DNA of 64,000 nucleotides from Molanna angustata (Eukaryota; Arthropoda; Insecta; Trichoptera; Molannidae), in contig OY754979.1 of assembly GCA_963576475.1 (NCBI GenBank), positions 32,185,778-32,249,777 on the forward strand, read 5' to 3'. Position 1 is the stretch's first letter; each line of letters begins with the position of its first letter. Made by a program: the position numbers and the translations under genes. The notes below the pieces were generated by a model. That model saw only the letters and a program-made list of their open reading frames with translations. It made no database searches and was not told where the DNA came from. Below are positions 31,755-42,404 of the stretch, one piece after another.

Positions 31755-32200
31755 CCAAATTACTAGTTGCATGTAGCACATGACATCCAACTATCGATGG
31801 CGAAAATATGTATAATTGAATAATACGTACCAAACTATAAACACAAAACAATAAATATTTTAAGAAATTTTGATTTCTATATAAAACATGTAGGCATGTA
31901 CCTATGTCAGGATAGGATAGTATGGAGGTCAGTTTTTTTTCGCTACCCAGAACATTAAAACACCATGGTGGTATGTATGTATATTTGGAGATTTAGTATC
32001 AAACTATTGAATGAGATAGTGTGTAGTGTTTACAGCCTTACATAATGTTTGAAAAGATGTCGTCACTAAATTCAGTTTTTATAAAATTTGTTAAAAAAAT
32101 TTTGAGTTGTACTACTAATCTTGTATTTTTAAGAGAAAATTAAATTAGTTCTAATTAAATTCTAGTTGGGGTGTTTCAGCTTTTTTCGATATTTTCAACG
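31755..32200 (+). repeat. E17 repeat, 3'-truncated copy
   Basis: Starts ACTAGTTGCATGTAGCACAT and follows the E17 order (GGATAGTATGGAGGTCAG, GATGTCGTCACTAAATTCA, TTGGGGTGTTTCAGCTTTTT). It stops at about 32200, where a SINE begins. Confidence 0.8.
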
Positions 32201-32400
32201 ATTAGATATCTATCTCCTGTGCTAAAGGTCCGAGGTCCTGTTCCCGGTCGAGACACAATTTCTAAATTGTGTTTTCAGTCTGGATCTGTGAGACGATCAA
32301 TATCTTCAGAATGTGACAACTTGGTGTTCGGTAATTGTTAAATTAATATTTGATATAGTATACCTATTAGTCGCCCAAGAAATAATATAAATGAATAAAA
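32201..32400 (+). mobile_element. tRNA-derived SINE, plus-strand copy
   Basis: Follows the order of the SINE at 11005: TAAAGGTCC, a damaged B-box TTCCCGGTCGAGAC, TTGTGTTTTCAGTCTGGATC and TGTGAGACGATCAATATC. The A-box part is missing at the junction with E17. The 3' end near 32395 has AATAAATGAATAAA-like sequence. Confidence 0.8.
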
Positions 32401-32470
32401 TGTTCATAGAAACATAACAATCATTTTTAGAATCAAAAAATATATTTATTTTGAATACATGCAAAACATC

Positions 32471-32740
32471 CTAGGGCCTCCCAAATGTCCCAAATTGGGT
32501 AGGCCTCCCAAATGTCCCAAAATGGGTAGGCTTTCCAAATGCCCCAAATGGGGTAGGCATCCCAAATGTCCCAAATAGGGTAGGATGAATGGACGCATCT
32601 ATCGCCTCATCAACACTCATCTCATTTTCAGAATGTCGAGCCATCCTTTTCTTGGACGGTCTCGACCTCTCATTCAATTCCTTACCGCTTTGTATATTTT
32701 CTTCATCAGGCCCATTCATTCTCCTCATTTGATCAACACA
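32471..32740 (-). pseudogene. RTE-A fragment fused to a 9-residue FG-type repeat
   Basis: The minus-strand 85-codon frame begins MRRMNGPDEENIQS and has SRPSKKRMARHSENEM and VDEAIDAS. These are degenerate versions of GRPRKGWHDHVNDIL and VDEAMNVC in the RTE-A LINE. It then runs in frame into four tandem units of nine residues, PTLFGTFGM, PTPFGAFGK, PTHFGTFGR, PTQFGTFGR. The DNA unit is 27 bases (32477-32581). The result is a chance chimera rather than a known protein. The FG pattern superficially recalls nucleoporin repeats. Confidence 0.55.
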
Positions 32741-32825
32741 TTCCTATATTAATAATATTTTTATTTTAATCGGATGCACTCGTCAATACGTGATATCATG
32801 TCAATATGTAACAAATTATTAAAAA

Positions 32826-33310
32826 TTATTACTCCTCGCTACCCCAAGTGGGGAATTATGAATTCGCAATTTATTTTTTTATTGCAGATTATCAACTAGT
32901 ATCATTCTGAGATTGTATTCTGAAAGTTATCTTCGGTGTATCTTCGGTGTGCTGTGTACTATTGTGCTATATACCTACTATGTACGGCGTGTTTATTCTA
33001 CTTGATCGATTATAGAGTAAAGTACTCATTCGATTATTTTCAAATTTTGCAATTTTAACTGTCAAAGATTTTAATGTGACCTCATGCTCACGAAACTTAA
33101 TATTTGATATTTTTATTTTCAAATTGCTATAAAGGCACGTCACTTTCACAATGAATTATCAAGTTTTCATAATAACATATTTTAATCAATAATAATATAA
33201 CAAACTCATTTCATGTAAATGGTGATAATTTTAATACAAAATTTGAATACTTTGTGGAGTGATTTGGTAGTGAAGAGTATAGCGTTGGCCACAACCCACT
33301 CGTTTTTATT
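32826..33310 (+). repeat. E43 repeat, plus copy
   Basis: Begins TTACTCCTCGCTACCCCAAG and ends near GTTGGCCACAACCCACTCGT. Order matches 43868-44445: GCAGATTATCAACTAGTATC, ATGTACGGCGTGTTTATTCT, GTACTCATTCGATTATTTTC, GGCACGTCACTTT. Minus copies lie at 34345-34805 and 56715-56990. Class unknown. Confidence 0.75.
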
Positions 33311-33390
33311 TACAATGCTTATTCCTTCTCGGGCAACTATCAGCTATTATGTCAAACATAAATTCAACATCAATTCAATAACAAGTTGCC
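33303..33390 (-). mobile_element. SINE 3' fragment
   Basis: CGGGCAACTATCAGCTATTA and AATAACAAGTTGCCA correspond to the 3' half of the SINE at 48964-49190, in the same orientation. Confidence 0.5.
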
Positions 33391-33435
33391 AGGTATATCT
33401 TTGGCTCAGCAGCAAACCGGACAAGTTCGCTTAAA

Positions 33436-33654
33436 TTATATGTGTGTAAAGGACATATTCTTTGGTTGGAGCCGAGAAAACGCGCCAATTTCAGCGTCAC
33501 TTTTATATTTTTCTCTTTTCGGTAATCGTGGTACATTTATTTTTAATGTTATGTCCCGGGAACCTTTCAGAGGTCTAGTCATAATAATTGTCAGCACTTC
33601 GCCTCGAGTTTCCTCCGGATTGAAATGGACCCAGGAGCAATAACGAAGTTCCAA
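33436..33654 (-). CDS. Unrecognised 72-codon frame of balanced composition
   Basis: The minus frame starts MELRYCSWVHFNPEETRGEV and continues TRPLKGSRDITLKIN. Charged residues are evenly spread and GC content exceeds the flanks, so it may derive from an element gene. A plus-strand frame of 85 codons overlaps it. I cannot name a family. Confidence 0.25.
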   Translation of the reverse strand: MELRYCSWVHFNPEETRGEVLTIIMTRPLKGSRDITLKINVPRLPKREKYKSDAEIGAFSRLQPKNMSFTHI

Positions 33655-34344
33655 TGGTTGGAAAAATAATTAGTATTACGTGGGGAAACGGACGATGTTA
33701 GACTCAATTAAATACTAAATTAAATCGACCAATTATAGCTTGCCTTTGGCAATTTAGACAGGTCTTTGTCTTCTCTGAGGTGAATTATTGTAGTATCTTT
33801 GATAAAATATTTGAACTAAATTGTTTCAATCGATCTGAAAACTGAAAGAAAACTCATTCAAGATATTATTTTATCTGTAAGACTATAAAATTCTTTTCTC
33901 AAGAATGTGGCAACTTGTTATTGGGTGCGTGTAAAAAAAAGAAAAAAAATATTCAAATTTTGTAAAAAAAAACTTTTAGTATTTTGGGGGTATATTTAAT
34001 GAAGAAAGATTATATTGCAGATCAAAAAGATTCTATTTTATTCAAACATATACCTCCAAGTATGATATTGCTTATGTCAGTTATTAAATAATTGATAATA
34101 TTTAATTTTATTGTGATGTCGTGGGTCGGAACTAATGGATAAAAATTAAACGCGACTTCAATCTATTCAACGATCAACACACGAATAAGGATTTATAGGT
34201 TTGTATCAACGAAGGAAGTTTATGGTTCGTTGATCCTCGTCAACCTTCGGAAGTGTTCGAGAATCTATGACATACATGTTGCCGCTCCAGGAGTGCTGCT
34301 ACAGTATTTAGATGAAATTAGTTTGTTAAATTTTTAATATAAGT
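33655..34344. other. Gene-poor; short SINE scrap
   Basis: GTGGCAACTTGTTATTGGGT at 33905 is the SINE 3' body on the plus strand. The segment 34128-34315 is less AT-rich but unrecognised. Confidence 0.35.
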
Positions 34345-34805
34345 ATTTTATTATGAAAATATGTTAATTCTTCAATGCCGTTCCATGAAAGTGGTGTGCC
34401 TTTTAAGCAATTTGAAAATAAATATATGAAAAATTTAGGATTCCTGAGCTTGGGGTCACTTTGAAATATTTGACAATGAGATGCTCTATTCAGATATCCT
34501 TCAAAATCTTATGGGGTCTTAGCGAGTATTAGATATACAAATTTGCAAAATTTGAAAATAATCGAATGAGTACTTTTGTCTTTAATCCGTATATAGCACA
34601 AAGTACACAGAACATAACACATAGCACACAGCACATAATAAACAGAACACACAAAGATACATTGTGTTGAATAATTATATATTGAGAATTTAATCATACT
34701 GAGAATACAATCTCAGCATGATACTAATAGATAATCTGCATTAAAACAAATAACCTTAAAAATTGACAATTCATTACTTCCCACTATAATTCCCCTCTAA
34801 TCAAA
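34345..34805 (-). repeat. E43 repeat, minus copy
   Basis: Reverse-complement alignment to 32826-33310 through AATGCCGTTCCATGAAAGT, TGAGCTTGGGGTCACTTTGA, GAAAATAATCGAATGAGTAC and ACAATCTCAGCATGATACTA. The middle part (TTCAGATATCCTTCAAAATC) is shared with the 43.9-kb copy and absent from the 32.8-kb copy. Confidence 0.75.
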
Positions 34806-35335
34806 TGTCGTAATAATACGATATTTGATGTATAAAAAACTAATCATTCTGATCCTATTATGAAATCCTTTTAATTAACTTCACATGTCTATCTGTTTCG
34901 GAATTTTGAAATTTGAATTAACTATCTTCTCGCCCATTTAGATAGAGCTCTGAAACTTTCAGAATTTGTGTAATCCAAATAACAATGCATGTTAAAACTT
35001 GTTATTTTAATAAAATTGAACAATGTTGTATTTCGTAGAAAGTAAACAAAATGCTATACGTATTACGATATAGCGGGGGTATTTTTACAAATTTCTTTTA
35101 CGTGAAATTTTGAAAAGGACGTTTTTTTATTTTTTATTTTTAAAAATAAAATAGGTAACAATATTCATGTTATTTTACTTAATCCCTTATGGGGTTTTTT
35201 GGCTGTGTTCTTAATAATAACAATATTATACCTAATATGCAAATAATATATAGGTATGTACATATGTGTATATACTACAATTAAAAGCTAATATTGTACA
35301 TGTATGTATGTATATATATATATACTAAATTTTCC
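34806..35335. other. AT-rich, no gene seen
   Basis: Includes a TATATA-rich run near 35300. Confidence 0.35.
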
Positions 35336-35570
35336 GTCCTAAAAAGTCCGGAACAACCCGCGCTCACCCCTTAGATCAACCATCGAGGATTTTTGTGTAG
35401 TATTATATCCTTTGGCTTTCTTTTTAAATTCCTCGATGTATCCGCACTGCTTCAAACTGGCAGGCATGGGATTCCAGACCTTGGGCAGCAACACATCGTC
35501 GGACCTACGTCCATAGTCATTGTAGAATTTGTTAGTCACTGATCTAGTTTGTTTACCGTGTGCTATCAAT
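35336..35570 (-). pseudogene. CR1/L2-like LINE C-terminal fragment
   Basis: The minus frame reads HGKQTRSVTNKFYNDYGRRS, then DVLLPKVWNPMPASLKQCGY and IEEFKKKAKGYN. The TRS..., FGRRSF..., P..WN.LP..L and FKK.LK order is typical of the very end of CR1/L2-like reverse transcriptases. About 75 codons remain, without an internal stop. Confidence 0.65.
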
Positions 35571-35789
35571 AGTCTGTCTTTAGGTTCTTTTCTTTCATTT
35601 ACTTTTATTCTTTACTACCCAAAACCTTTACTCGCTGTCGTTTATTGATTTGTTTGAAATTTGACTCAACAATGTTCTGATCAAAAAACGATCTACGCTT
35701 CGATCTGCGAGTAATACGGCCGTGCATCATCTATAAGAGCATAATATATGTTGAATGACGAACTTTGGTGAAAGATAATTTGCTTTAGT
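35571..35789. other. No gene seen
   Basis: Short spacer between two convergent LINE ends. Confidence 0.35.
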
Positions 35790-36330
35790 GGGTAGATACG
35801 GTTCAGTGGAATAAGCTTCCATATAGTTTAAGATCAATAGACAGAGAAAGTGTATTTGCTGTAGTAGATCCGGTTCAGTGGAATAAGCTTCCATATAGTT
35901 TAAGATCAATAGACAGTGAAAGTGTATTTGCTGTAGTATAATAGGTCCGGTTCAGTGGAATAAGCTTCCATATAGTTTAACATCAATAGACAGTGAAAGT
36001 GTATTTGCTGTAGTGCATCTGGTTCAGTGGAATAAGCTTCCATATAGTTTAAGATCAATGGACTGAAAGTGTATTTGCTGGTAGTAGCCAGTAGGTCCGG
36101 TTCAGAAGAATAAGTTTCCATATAGTTTAAGATCAATAGACAGTGAAAGAGTGTTAAAAAAACAGTTAAAAACTTATTTTTTTTTAAAACTCATATAGCG
36201 ATTAAGTGCGATACCTTGCTTGATTTAAATCTTTATTAATTATCTTTATTTTTTTCCAGGTATTATTGTTTAGAGGGCGCTTAACGCCAAAAAAATGGCG
36301 CTATATAAATTGTCCATTTATTTTAACAAT
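35790..36330 (+). pseudogene. L2-like LINE end with five tandem copies of a coding motif
   Basis: The plus strand repeats QWNKLPYSLRSIDSESVFAV five times. Units start (at the W codon) at 35807, 35879, 35956, 36028 and 36106, spacings 72, 77, 72 and 78 bases. W.KLP..LR...S...F is the conserved last motif of L2/CR1 reverse transcriptases and should occur once. The final unit leads into the usual ending (RVLKKQLKTYFF), then a 3' UTR closing with GGCGCTATATAAAT, characteristic of L2-type tails. The 77- and 78-base units break the frame. Minus-strand frames over the repeat are shadows. Confidence 0.75.
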
Positions 36331-36699
36331 GTATAGAAGTTATGTTGATTTTGTCTAAGTTTTATTTTTATCTTTGAGTTTCTAGGTATTTTCCATTAAC
36401 AAAAGTTGAGAGGTTTATCATAATGCTTATATGAAAAAATAATACTAAGAAATTAATTAATATCCAGGTCTTAAGAAAAATCTACAAAAATAGACAACAA
36501 TTTCATATTTTTCTTCTTTTATTCCGACATTTAGAGTGGTTGTCCGATATCGAAAAAAGGATTAACGAAACGAAATAATTGCCTTTAGATGGTGAGCTTC
36601 CCAGTGAACAGTATGAATGAATGAATGAACGAAAAAAAAAACGAATAAATGAATAATATATTTCCAATAGTACTTACAAAGGAACAAAATAAAATTTAA
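36331..36699. other. No gene seen
   Basis: A short GAATGAATGAATGAAC run at 36613 resembles the tail of the ATTC family; the rest is AT-rich. Confidence 0.35.
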
Positions 36700-37640
36700 T
36701 TAATATTTTTTTTTTATTACATATACCAAAAATTTCATTATTTTATATAAGTAACATAACAAATAAATTGGGTTGGTTTGGACCATATCACTAGGCCAGG
36801 CCTGTTCCGAAGTGGTAGACTTGTTACACAGTATCAATTACTAAGTCATTGTAAGCTGTTATATAGAATGATTGTGTATCCCATGGTCCACTTATTGAGT
36901 CCTATGTTACTAGTTTTGTTGTGTATGTTGTTATGAATTGAGAATTTGCTGACAATAGTTGATCCCTTTGTTATATAACCATGTTTGTATTGTATGTATG
37001 TTGTTATGAATTGAGAATTTGCTGACAATAGTTGATCCCTTTGTTATATAACCATGTTTGTATTGTATGTATGTTGTTATGAATTGAGAATTTGCTGACA
37101 ATAGTTGATCCCTTTGTTATATAACCATGTTTGTATTGTATGTATGTTGTTATGAATTGAGACTTTGCTGACAATAGTTGATCCCTTTGTTATATAACCA
37201 TGTTTGTATTGTATGTATGTTGTTATGAATTGAGAATTTGCTGACAATAGTTGATCCCTTTGTTATATAACCATGTTTGTATTGTATGTATGTTGTTATG
37301 AATTGAGAATTTGCTGACAATAGTTGATCCCTTTGTTATATAACCATGTTTGTATTGTATGTATGTTGTTATGAATTAAGAATTTGCTGACAATAGTTGA
37401 TCCCTTTGTTATATAACCATGTTTGTATTGTATGTATGTTTAAGTCTTGTATTTTCTATTAAATGTATGTTCTTTATATCTTTTGCAACTAAATTTGTCC
37501 GTATTTAGAGTTTGTCTTCGGAGTGATTAGTTGATGTCTGTGTCTTGTATCGTGAGAGTGTTGAGCAGTGATATGGTTTTTCTTATCATTTTTAAAGTGA
37601 ATAAGAATTTGTTTAATATATAGAATTTGTTTAATAATAC
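36700..37640 (-). mobile_element. LINE 3' UTR with 73-bp minisatellite, 7 units (family G, copy 1)
   Basis: On the minus strand the element ends in an A-run (T-run at 36708). Inside lie GGCCTGGCCTAGTGATATGG and then seven 73-bp units (36927-37437). Upstream (37438-37640) is sequence shared with 60409-60620, including the landmarks TGTCTTCGGAGTGATTAG and GCAGTGATATGGTTTTTCTT, which in the other copy encodes the end of the reverse transcriptase. The copy is 5'-truncated near 37640. Confidence 0.85.
36927..37437. repeat. 73-bp minisatellite, 7 units
   Basis: Units start GTTGTTATGAATTGAGAATT, spaced exactly 73 bases (36927 to 37365 is 6 x 73). Only a few single-base variants occur (unit 4 GAGACTTT, unit 7 GAATTAAG). 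Confidence 0.97.
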
Positions 37641-37769
37641 GTATTTACAATTTTACATTTTAAGTTTTTCCACACATTTGGTAATTTTACTACCTCGCTA
37701 AACATAGTCTGTTCTGAGGCAGTACTAGTTTGAATTTGCTATGGCTACTCTGAGGCCATAATATTTATT

Positions 37770-38632
37770 TTATTTATTTTAGTCTGCTTGTACATATAAT
37801 TAGTACACTGGCGGGCTTATTGCATGATGGCAATTTCTTCCAACCAACCAGAGTAAATGTTAAATATACAAAATAATGTGTACTATGGCAATCAGTTAAT
37901 TACATTACAAAATAAATAAAAAATAGCAGAAGAAAAGTAAAAAATAAAACAAAGAAGATAGTATATAAGAACAATTCATAGCAATGATAGGAAGACTAAA
38001 GGATAAGGAAAGGAAGAAGAGAGGAAAATGTAATCAGGTATTGTCATATAAATATTTTTGCTTTAGCCTTTTCTTGAAGATGTTTAGTGAGATATCAGGA
38101 CTTAGGCTATTCCATAGTCTAGCTGAATGTACTTCAAATGAAGAGCTAAAAAATTCAGAACTATGAATAGGGATAGATAGTAAAGCACGTTCAACAGATC
38201 GAAGTGGACGCCCGTGGCTTGAAAGATAAGTGAATTTATCTTTGAGATACTGAGGTAAATTTGGATTTAAAAGGGACATTGTATAGTAATGACAAGATAT
38301 GTATATTACGTCGTTGTCGTATCTTTGGCCAATGAAGAAGATTAGATAAAACGGATGCAAACATTTTGAAGGCGTTCAAGTTTGTTGAGATGTTCCTCGT
38401 TTGCATCCAAGTAGCTAACATCAGCATAGTCAAGCAACGGTAGGAGAAGTGATTGAGCTAAGGTTATTTTACAGTGAAGTGGAAGGAAATTCTTAAGTAT
38501 ATTAAGTGAGTGTATGGCAAAGTAAGTGGATTTGCTGACATGTGAGATCTGTTCATGCCAAGATAAGTTATTATCAATGTAGACCCCAAGGTCTTTCACG
38601 ACTTTATTTTCTTTTTTCTTCACATTTTCCAT
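37770..38632 (-). pseudogene. Family C LINE: reverse transcriptase C-terminus and 3' UTR
   Basis: Minus strand, two frames. The first (38632-38345) reads KVVKDLGVYIDNNLSWHEQI, ILKNFLPLHCKITLAQSLLL and LLDYADVSYLDANEEHLNKL. The second (38360-38034) reads LLNPNLPQYLKDKFTYLSSH, GRPLRSVERALLSIPI and SARLWNSLSPDISLNIFKKR. These are the LGVxID..LxW, DYAD.xxLD and ARLWNSLP blocks of CR1/Jockey-like LINEs. A single frameshift near 38345 separates them. The 3' UTR runs to 37770 with TGGCAATTTCTTCCAACCAA and an ATTTTATTTATTTTA tail. Catalytic palm missing. Confidence 0.85.
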
Positions 38633-39600
38633 TCACGTAGGACATCGATAACCAGGATTGTATCGTTTTATCGATTATTATGGTTGCATATCATTTGTTG
38701 GGGTTGTAGAAGACATGATTTATACTCTTCAGTATACATTTATTTACAATATATAATTACAATATGATACGACAATCCAACGTATTCCATTTAAGGGCTG
38801 TTATACCAAATCATGACTCGCCTGAATATGCAAGTATGACCTTTGTAAAAGTGCCTTAGTTTTCGAGATATTGCCACTTTTACAAAGTGCTCGAAAATCT
38901 CCGTCTTAGATTGGTTTTTCGTGTGCCACATTTACAAATTTCAATATTTTGGAATTCTAATTTATGTTTCACAATCTTAAATAACTCAGCTGTAGATCAC
39001 AATCCAAAATAATAATAAAACTTTTTTTTTGGCGGAAAAAAAAATAATTATGGCCCGGCAACTTTGATTGTTCACACTGAAAAAAAATGTATGACGCTAA
39101 CCTGGCAAATTGTTGCAAAAGTTGGCGCAATTATTGTTATTTCCAAAAAAGTATAACAATTACTATGTTTTATAATAAAAAAATTTATTTTGCTATTTTA
39201 CTGCAAAATGAGCTGATTGTGAAATTATTTCATTTATTAGGATTTCCGGCGTAAACACTTGCTTTCATTTATTAAAGTGACAAGGATTTACTGTAACTAA
39301 ATAAAACATTTAAATAATCTAAAGGCAAGTGTTCACACTGTGATATTTTGCTTTTCCTTCACTAAACTCCTTATTATTATTTTATAATTAGAAAAATTAA
39401 TACCACTACTACAAATTGATAAAACTAACAAGTAAAACAATATTAATAATACTAAAATCAAGACAATAAGTATTGAAACAAATAGAACACAGCTAAAATT
39501 AAGAACTAGAATTAAAAATCTACATTAAAAACTATAGTTAAAACTCATACAAATCTAAAGATTTACAAATCTTAAAAATAAAATTACTAGAGAAAATACT
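38633..39600. other. Gene-poor stretch
   Basis: Unclassified up to about 39130, then strongly AT-rich. No repeat partner in the window, no supported frame. Confidence 0.35.
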
Positions 39601-39780
39601 ACATATACGCATAAATGTTGAACATTGCGCAAGGGACTCAAGTGATCACGTAAACCAGCCGATGACAGGTAGTAATCCCTGTGGATGCCTTGAGTTACTG
39701 GTTCTCCAACTTCTTCTCTATCGAAATGTTAAAAATTGTCATAATATATTCGTTTATATTATGAATAAAAATATAAAATT
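39601..39780 (+). repeat. Single copy of the repeat found in the 1.5-kb inverted arms
   Basis: GTGATCACGTAAACCAGCCG, ATGACAGGTAGTAATCCCTG and GAGTTACTGGTTCTCC match the arm core at 1921-2086 with scattered changes. It shows that the arm sequence is a dispersed family. Confidence 0.8.
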
Positions 39781-39985
39781 ATTCATTCATTCATACCATC
39801 ACGGCATTTCCCACAGTGTGGAGTAACCAGCAGAAGTTATGCGGGTGTGTATAACCTCATAAATGGGATCACAACACATGCTTATATGCCCACACACCAG
39901 TCTCGACTCACATAAAGAGGCGCTAAAATGAATGTTGAAACTCATTGCTGAACTATGTGAGAATTAATTGTTGCCTGTTGTAAAA
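39781..39985 (-). repeat. ATTC-tailed repeat copy
   Basis: ATTCATTCATTCATACCATC, GGCATTTCCCACAGTGTGGA and TTGTTGCCTGTTGTA follow the order of 28974-29275. Truncated on the 5' side. Confidence 0.8.
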
Positions 39986-40700
39986 AAAATAATAATGTTG
40001 TAATATGTAAATCGATAACTTTTTTGTTTCATTTTTCATAAAATGATTATTAGGTAGTTACTTGCAAATCAAATTGGATATTTCATTGGCTTCGTGTTTA
40101 ATTCTTCTATAGCAATATATTAATTTGATACTTACAGTGTACCCAATACCCATCCATAATATCCGGTCTTATTTCCTTTTTATCATATTTAAAGGAAACG
40201 TTTTTCTAAGCCGCGTGAGCCGCTATTAGAGAACAGATGCTCTGTCTGAGGTTTAGGTTTAATATTTATCCGATTTGTTTAAATTTGAAATTTTCAGTTC
40301 GAGCAACCCAAATGATTTTGTAGATTTGTAAGACCGGATTCGAAATAATAAGTAACAGTGAATATTTTAAAAAAGAGAGATTAAAAGATTTCTCGTTTAA
40401 AAAGAGTTAAGGTACATTTTATAACAAGAGAATGTTTTGGATTATGAAACATTTTTTTATCCTATTCGATCGCAATGTCTTAAATCTCCATCTGTCAAAT
40501 GACAATATTTACAGATTTAAAAAAATACTGCGAATCACCGGCTAATTTTGCTTTTTTAGTAGATTCCCGATTCCCGGGAACCCTGGATTTTTTTTTATTC
40601 CCGGTATCGCAATAATGTCAGGATCTGAAAAATCCTAGTATACACACATGTGTCGTGTCGCTTCCGTTTATAATTTCCATAATGCACACCCGCATACTCA
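39986..40700. other. Gene-poor stretch
   Basis: No supported frame. GTTCCCGGGAATCGG-type inverted sequence occurs near 40565 (ATTCCCGGGAA). Confidence 0.35.
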
Positions 40701-40713
40701 TTTTAAATAAAAA

Positions 40714-41460
40714 ATGGAAATTATTGGAAATATTGGAAATATGAGTGAAAGCAGAACAGTGTGTAAAATAAGAGTAGAGAATGAATGGCTCGAGCAAGTC
40801 GACGAGTATGTATATCTGGGAAGCATGTTTCAACTGAATGGACGACCTGATAAGGATATCAAAAGAAGAGTTATGGCAGGAAACAGAATGAATTGAGCAC
40901 TGAGACCAGTTATGAATGATCGCAACATATCAAAGGCTGCCAAAGTTGCCATTCATAACGCTATCTTAGTGCCAACATTGACGTATGCAAGTGAAACCTG
41001 GACATGGCAGAAGTCGCACGAAAGCAGAATAAATGCTGTTGAAATGAGATCGCTAAGAAGAATCTGCAATAGAACGATGTATGACAGGGTAAGAAATGAG
41101 AACATAAGGAAAGAATGTAAGATGAAGAAAGATATCATTAATAGAATGAAAGTGAACACACTGAGATGGTTTGGCCACATGGGTAGAATGAATGAGGAAC
41201 GCCTGACGAAGAAAATATACAATGCGGATAGGATTGGATTGAGAGGCCGGGGCCGCCCAAGAAAGGGATGGCACGACCATGTGAACGATATTCTGAAAGA
41301 CGGAAATGTAAGAAGCATGTACAATAGACGAACATGTATGAGACGATGCATGAATGTTGACGAGGCGATGAATGTGTGCCAGGATAGAAAGATATGGCGT
41401 TCGGTTCTCTCTGCCTACCCCGTAAGGGACATGGCGTGATGGTATGTATGTATGTATGTA
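40714..41460 (+). pseudogene. RTE-like LINE reverse transcriptase C-terminus, best-preserved copy (RTE-A)
   Basis: A 242-codon plus-strand frame with one internal TGA (40894-40896) ends at 41439. Blocks in order are WLEQVDEYVYLGSMFQLNGR, NISKAAKVAIHNAILVPTLT, YASETWTW, RRICNRTMYDRVRN, TLRWFGHMGRMNEERLTKKI, RGRGRPRKGWHDHVNDIL, VDEAMNVCQDRKIWRSV and PVRDMA. This is the thumb and C-terminal region following the palm in RTE-like endonuclease-reverse transcriptases. The stop sits in NRMN-stop-ALRP, where CGA (Arg) to TGA is the simplest change. A TATG/TGTA tail follows at 41440-41460. The endonuclease and catalytic YxDD are absent, so it is 5'-truncated. At least five shorter copies occur in this window. 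Confidence 0.88.
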
Positions 41461-41464
41461 TTAT

Positions 41465-42396
41465 TTATCACACAATTTTAATAGTCATCATTAAAAATAG
41501 AGAACTGCTGCCTAACTAGGTTTACCTGTTCTAGGGCTAGCAGTGTACATATATTTCACAGGAGACATATAGGTTGCATTTTTTTTTTAAAGTATCTAAA
41601 CAATATAAACTTACATAACCATTCTACACAGATTAAAAATGGAATTGAAGTGATCATGATATGCATATACATACATATTGTGTATGTAGGCATCTTATAA
41701 TTTTTATTTGTTATTTACACAAATAATCTGAAATAGTATCTCTTGGGAATATTGAACTGACAGAGCATAGGTATGATCCTTCAGTTATATCTTTATTCTT
41801 TGCACTTAAACATCGATATTTGATCGAATTGTAAATGTTTTACTCGCGTTATATTATAAAGAAAGACAAACATACATCAGCATTGTTTCTGAACGGAAAT
41901 GTATTGAGTTCAACTTTCTCGCTTATTCCCTTAAGAAACAGAGCACGTTCGTATCAAAATAATCATTTGAATTATCGGATATTATCCCCACGACCAACTG
42001 ACAAAATCGCGTCGTTTATATTTTTTATATTTTTTAAAAATACCGTCGCTTTTTAGGGCGAGTGGAATATTTAAACGGCTAAATTACTGCATTATAAACG
42101 ATTTTAGCTGTGCTCTGACATCATTAAACTTCCTAAAGCACAGTCATAACAGCTCGTATATAGCTGCACAGTGTCATTAACTCATACGACACGGAGTCAT
42201 TAACTGTCACATGACACACCAGCAGATGCTGTTGTAAAAAGTCATGACATCGTTTACAGCCGAGGTAGGTACCTACTACGAAGCGTTTTTAATAAACAGT
42301 TTTTTTTTCAGTTCGTGTTTTTAAAGTGGTGTACGTTTAATTGCACCCTCTTCAGTCGGCTGCGCTCCTAATACGCCAAGAGACTCTCCGGATAGA
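41465..42396. other. Gene-poor flank of the hAT element
   Basis: The frame 41835-42056 (starts MFYSRYIIKKDKHTSA) is unrecognised. From about 42060 to 42396 the sequence is less AT-rich and continues after the hAT insertion at 43339. Confidence 0.35.
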
Positions 42397-42404
42397 ATTA
42401 CAAC

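Noticed and set aside
35727..36136. Minus-strand frames with repeated LILNYMEAYSTEPD
   Set aside because: They are shadows of the plus-strand WNKLPYSLRS repeat, which matches a known LINE motif.
36846..37028. 60-codon minus-strand frame repeated at 57484-57666
   Set aside because: It is carried by the minisatellite start of the LINE and is conserved only because the repeat is; no coding features.
40953..41351. 132-codon minus-strand frame
   Set aside because: Shadow of the RTE-like coding end on the plus strand; composition (Leu/Phe/Ser) is typical of the antisense of Lys/Arg-rich codons.
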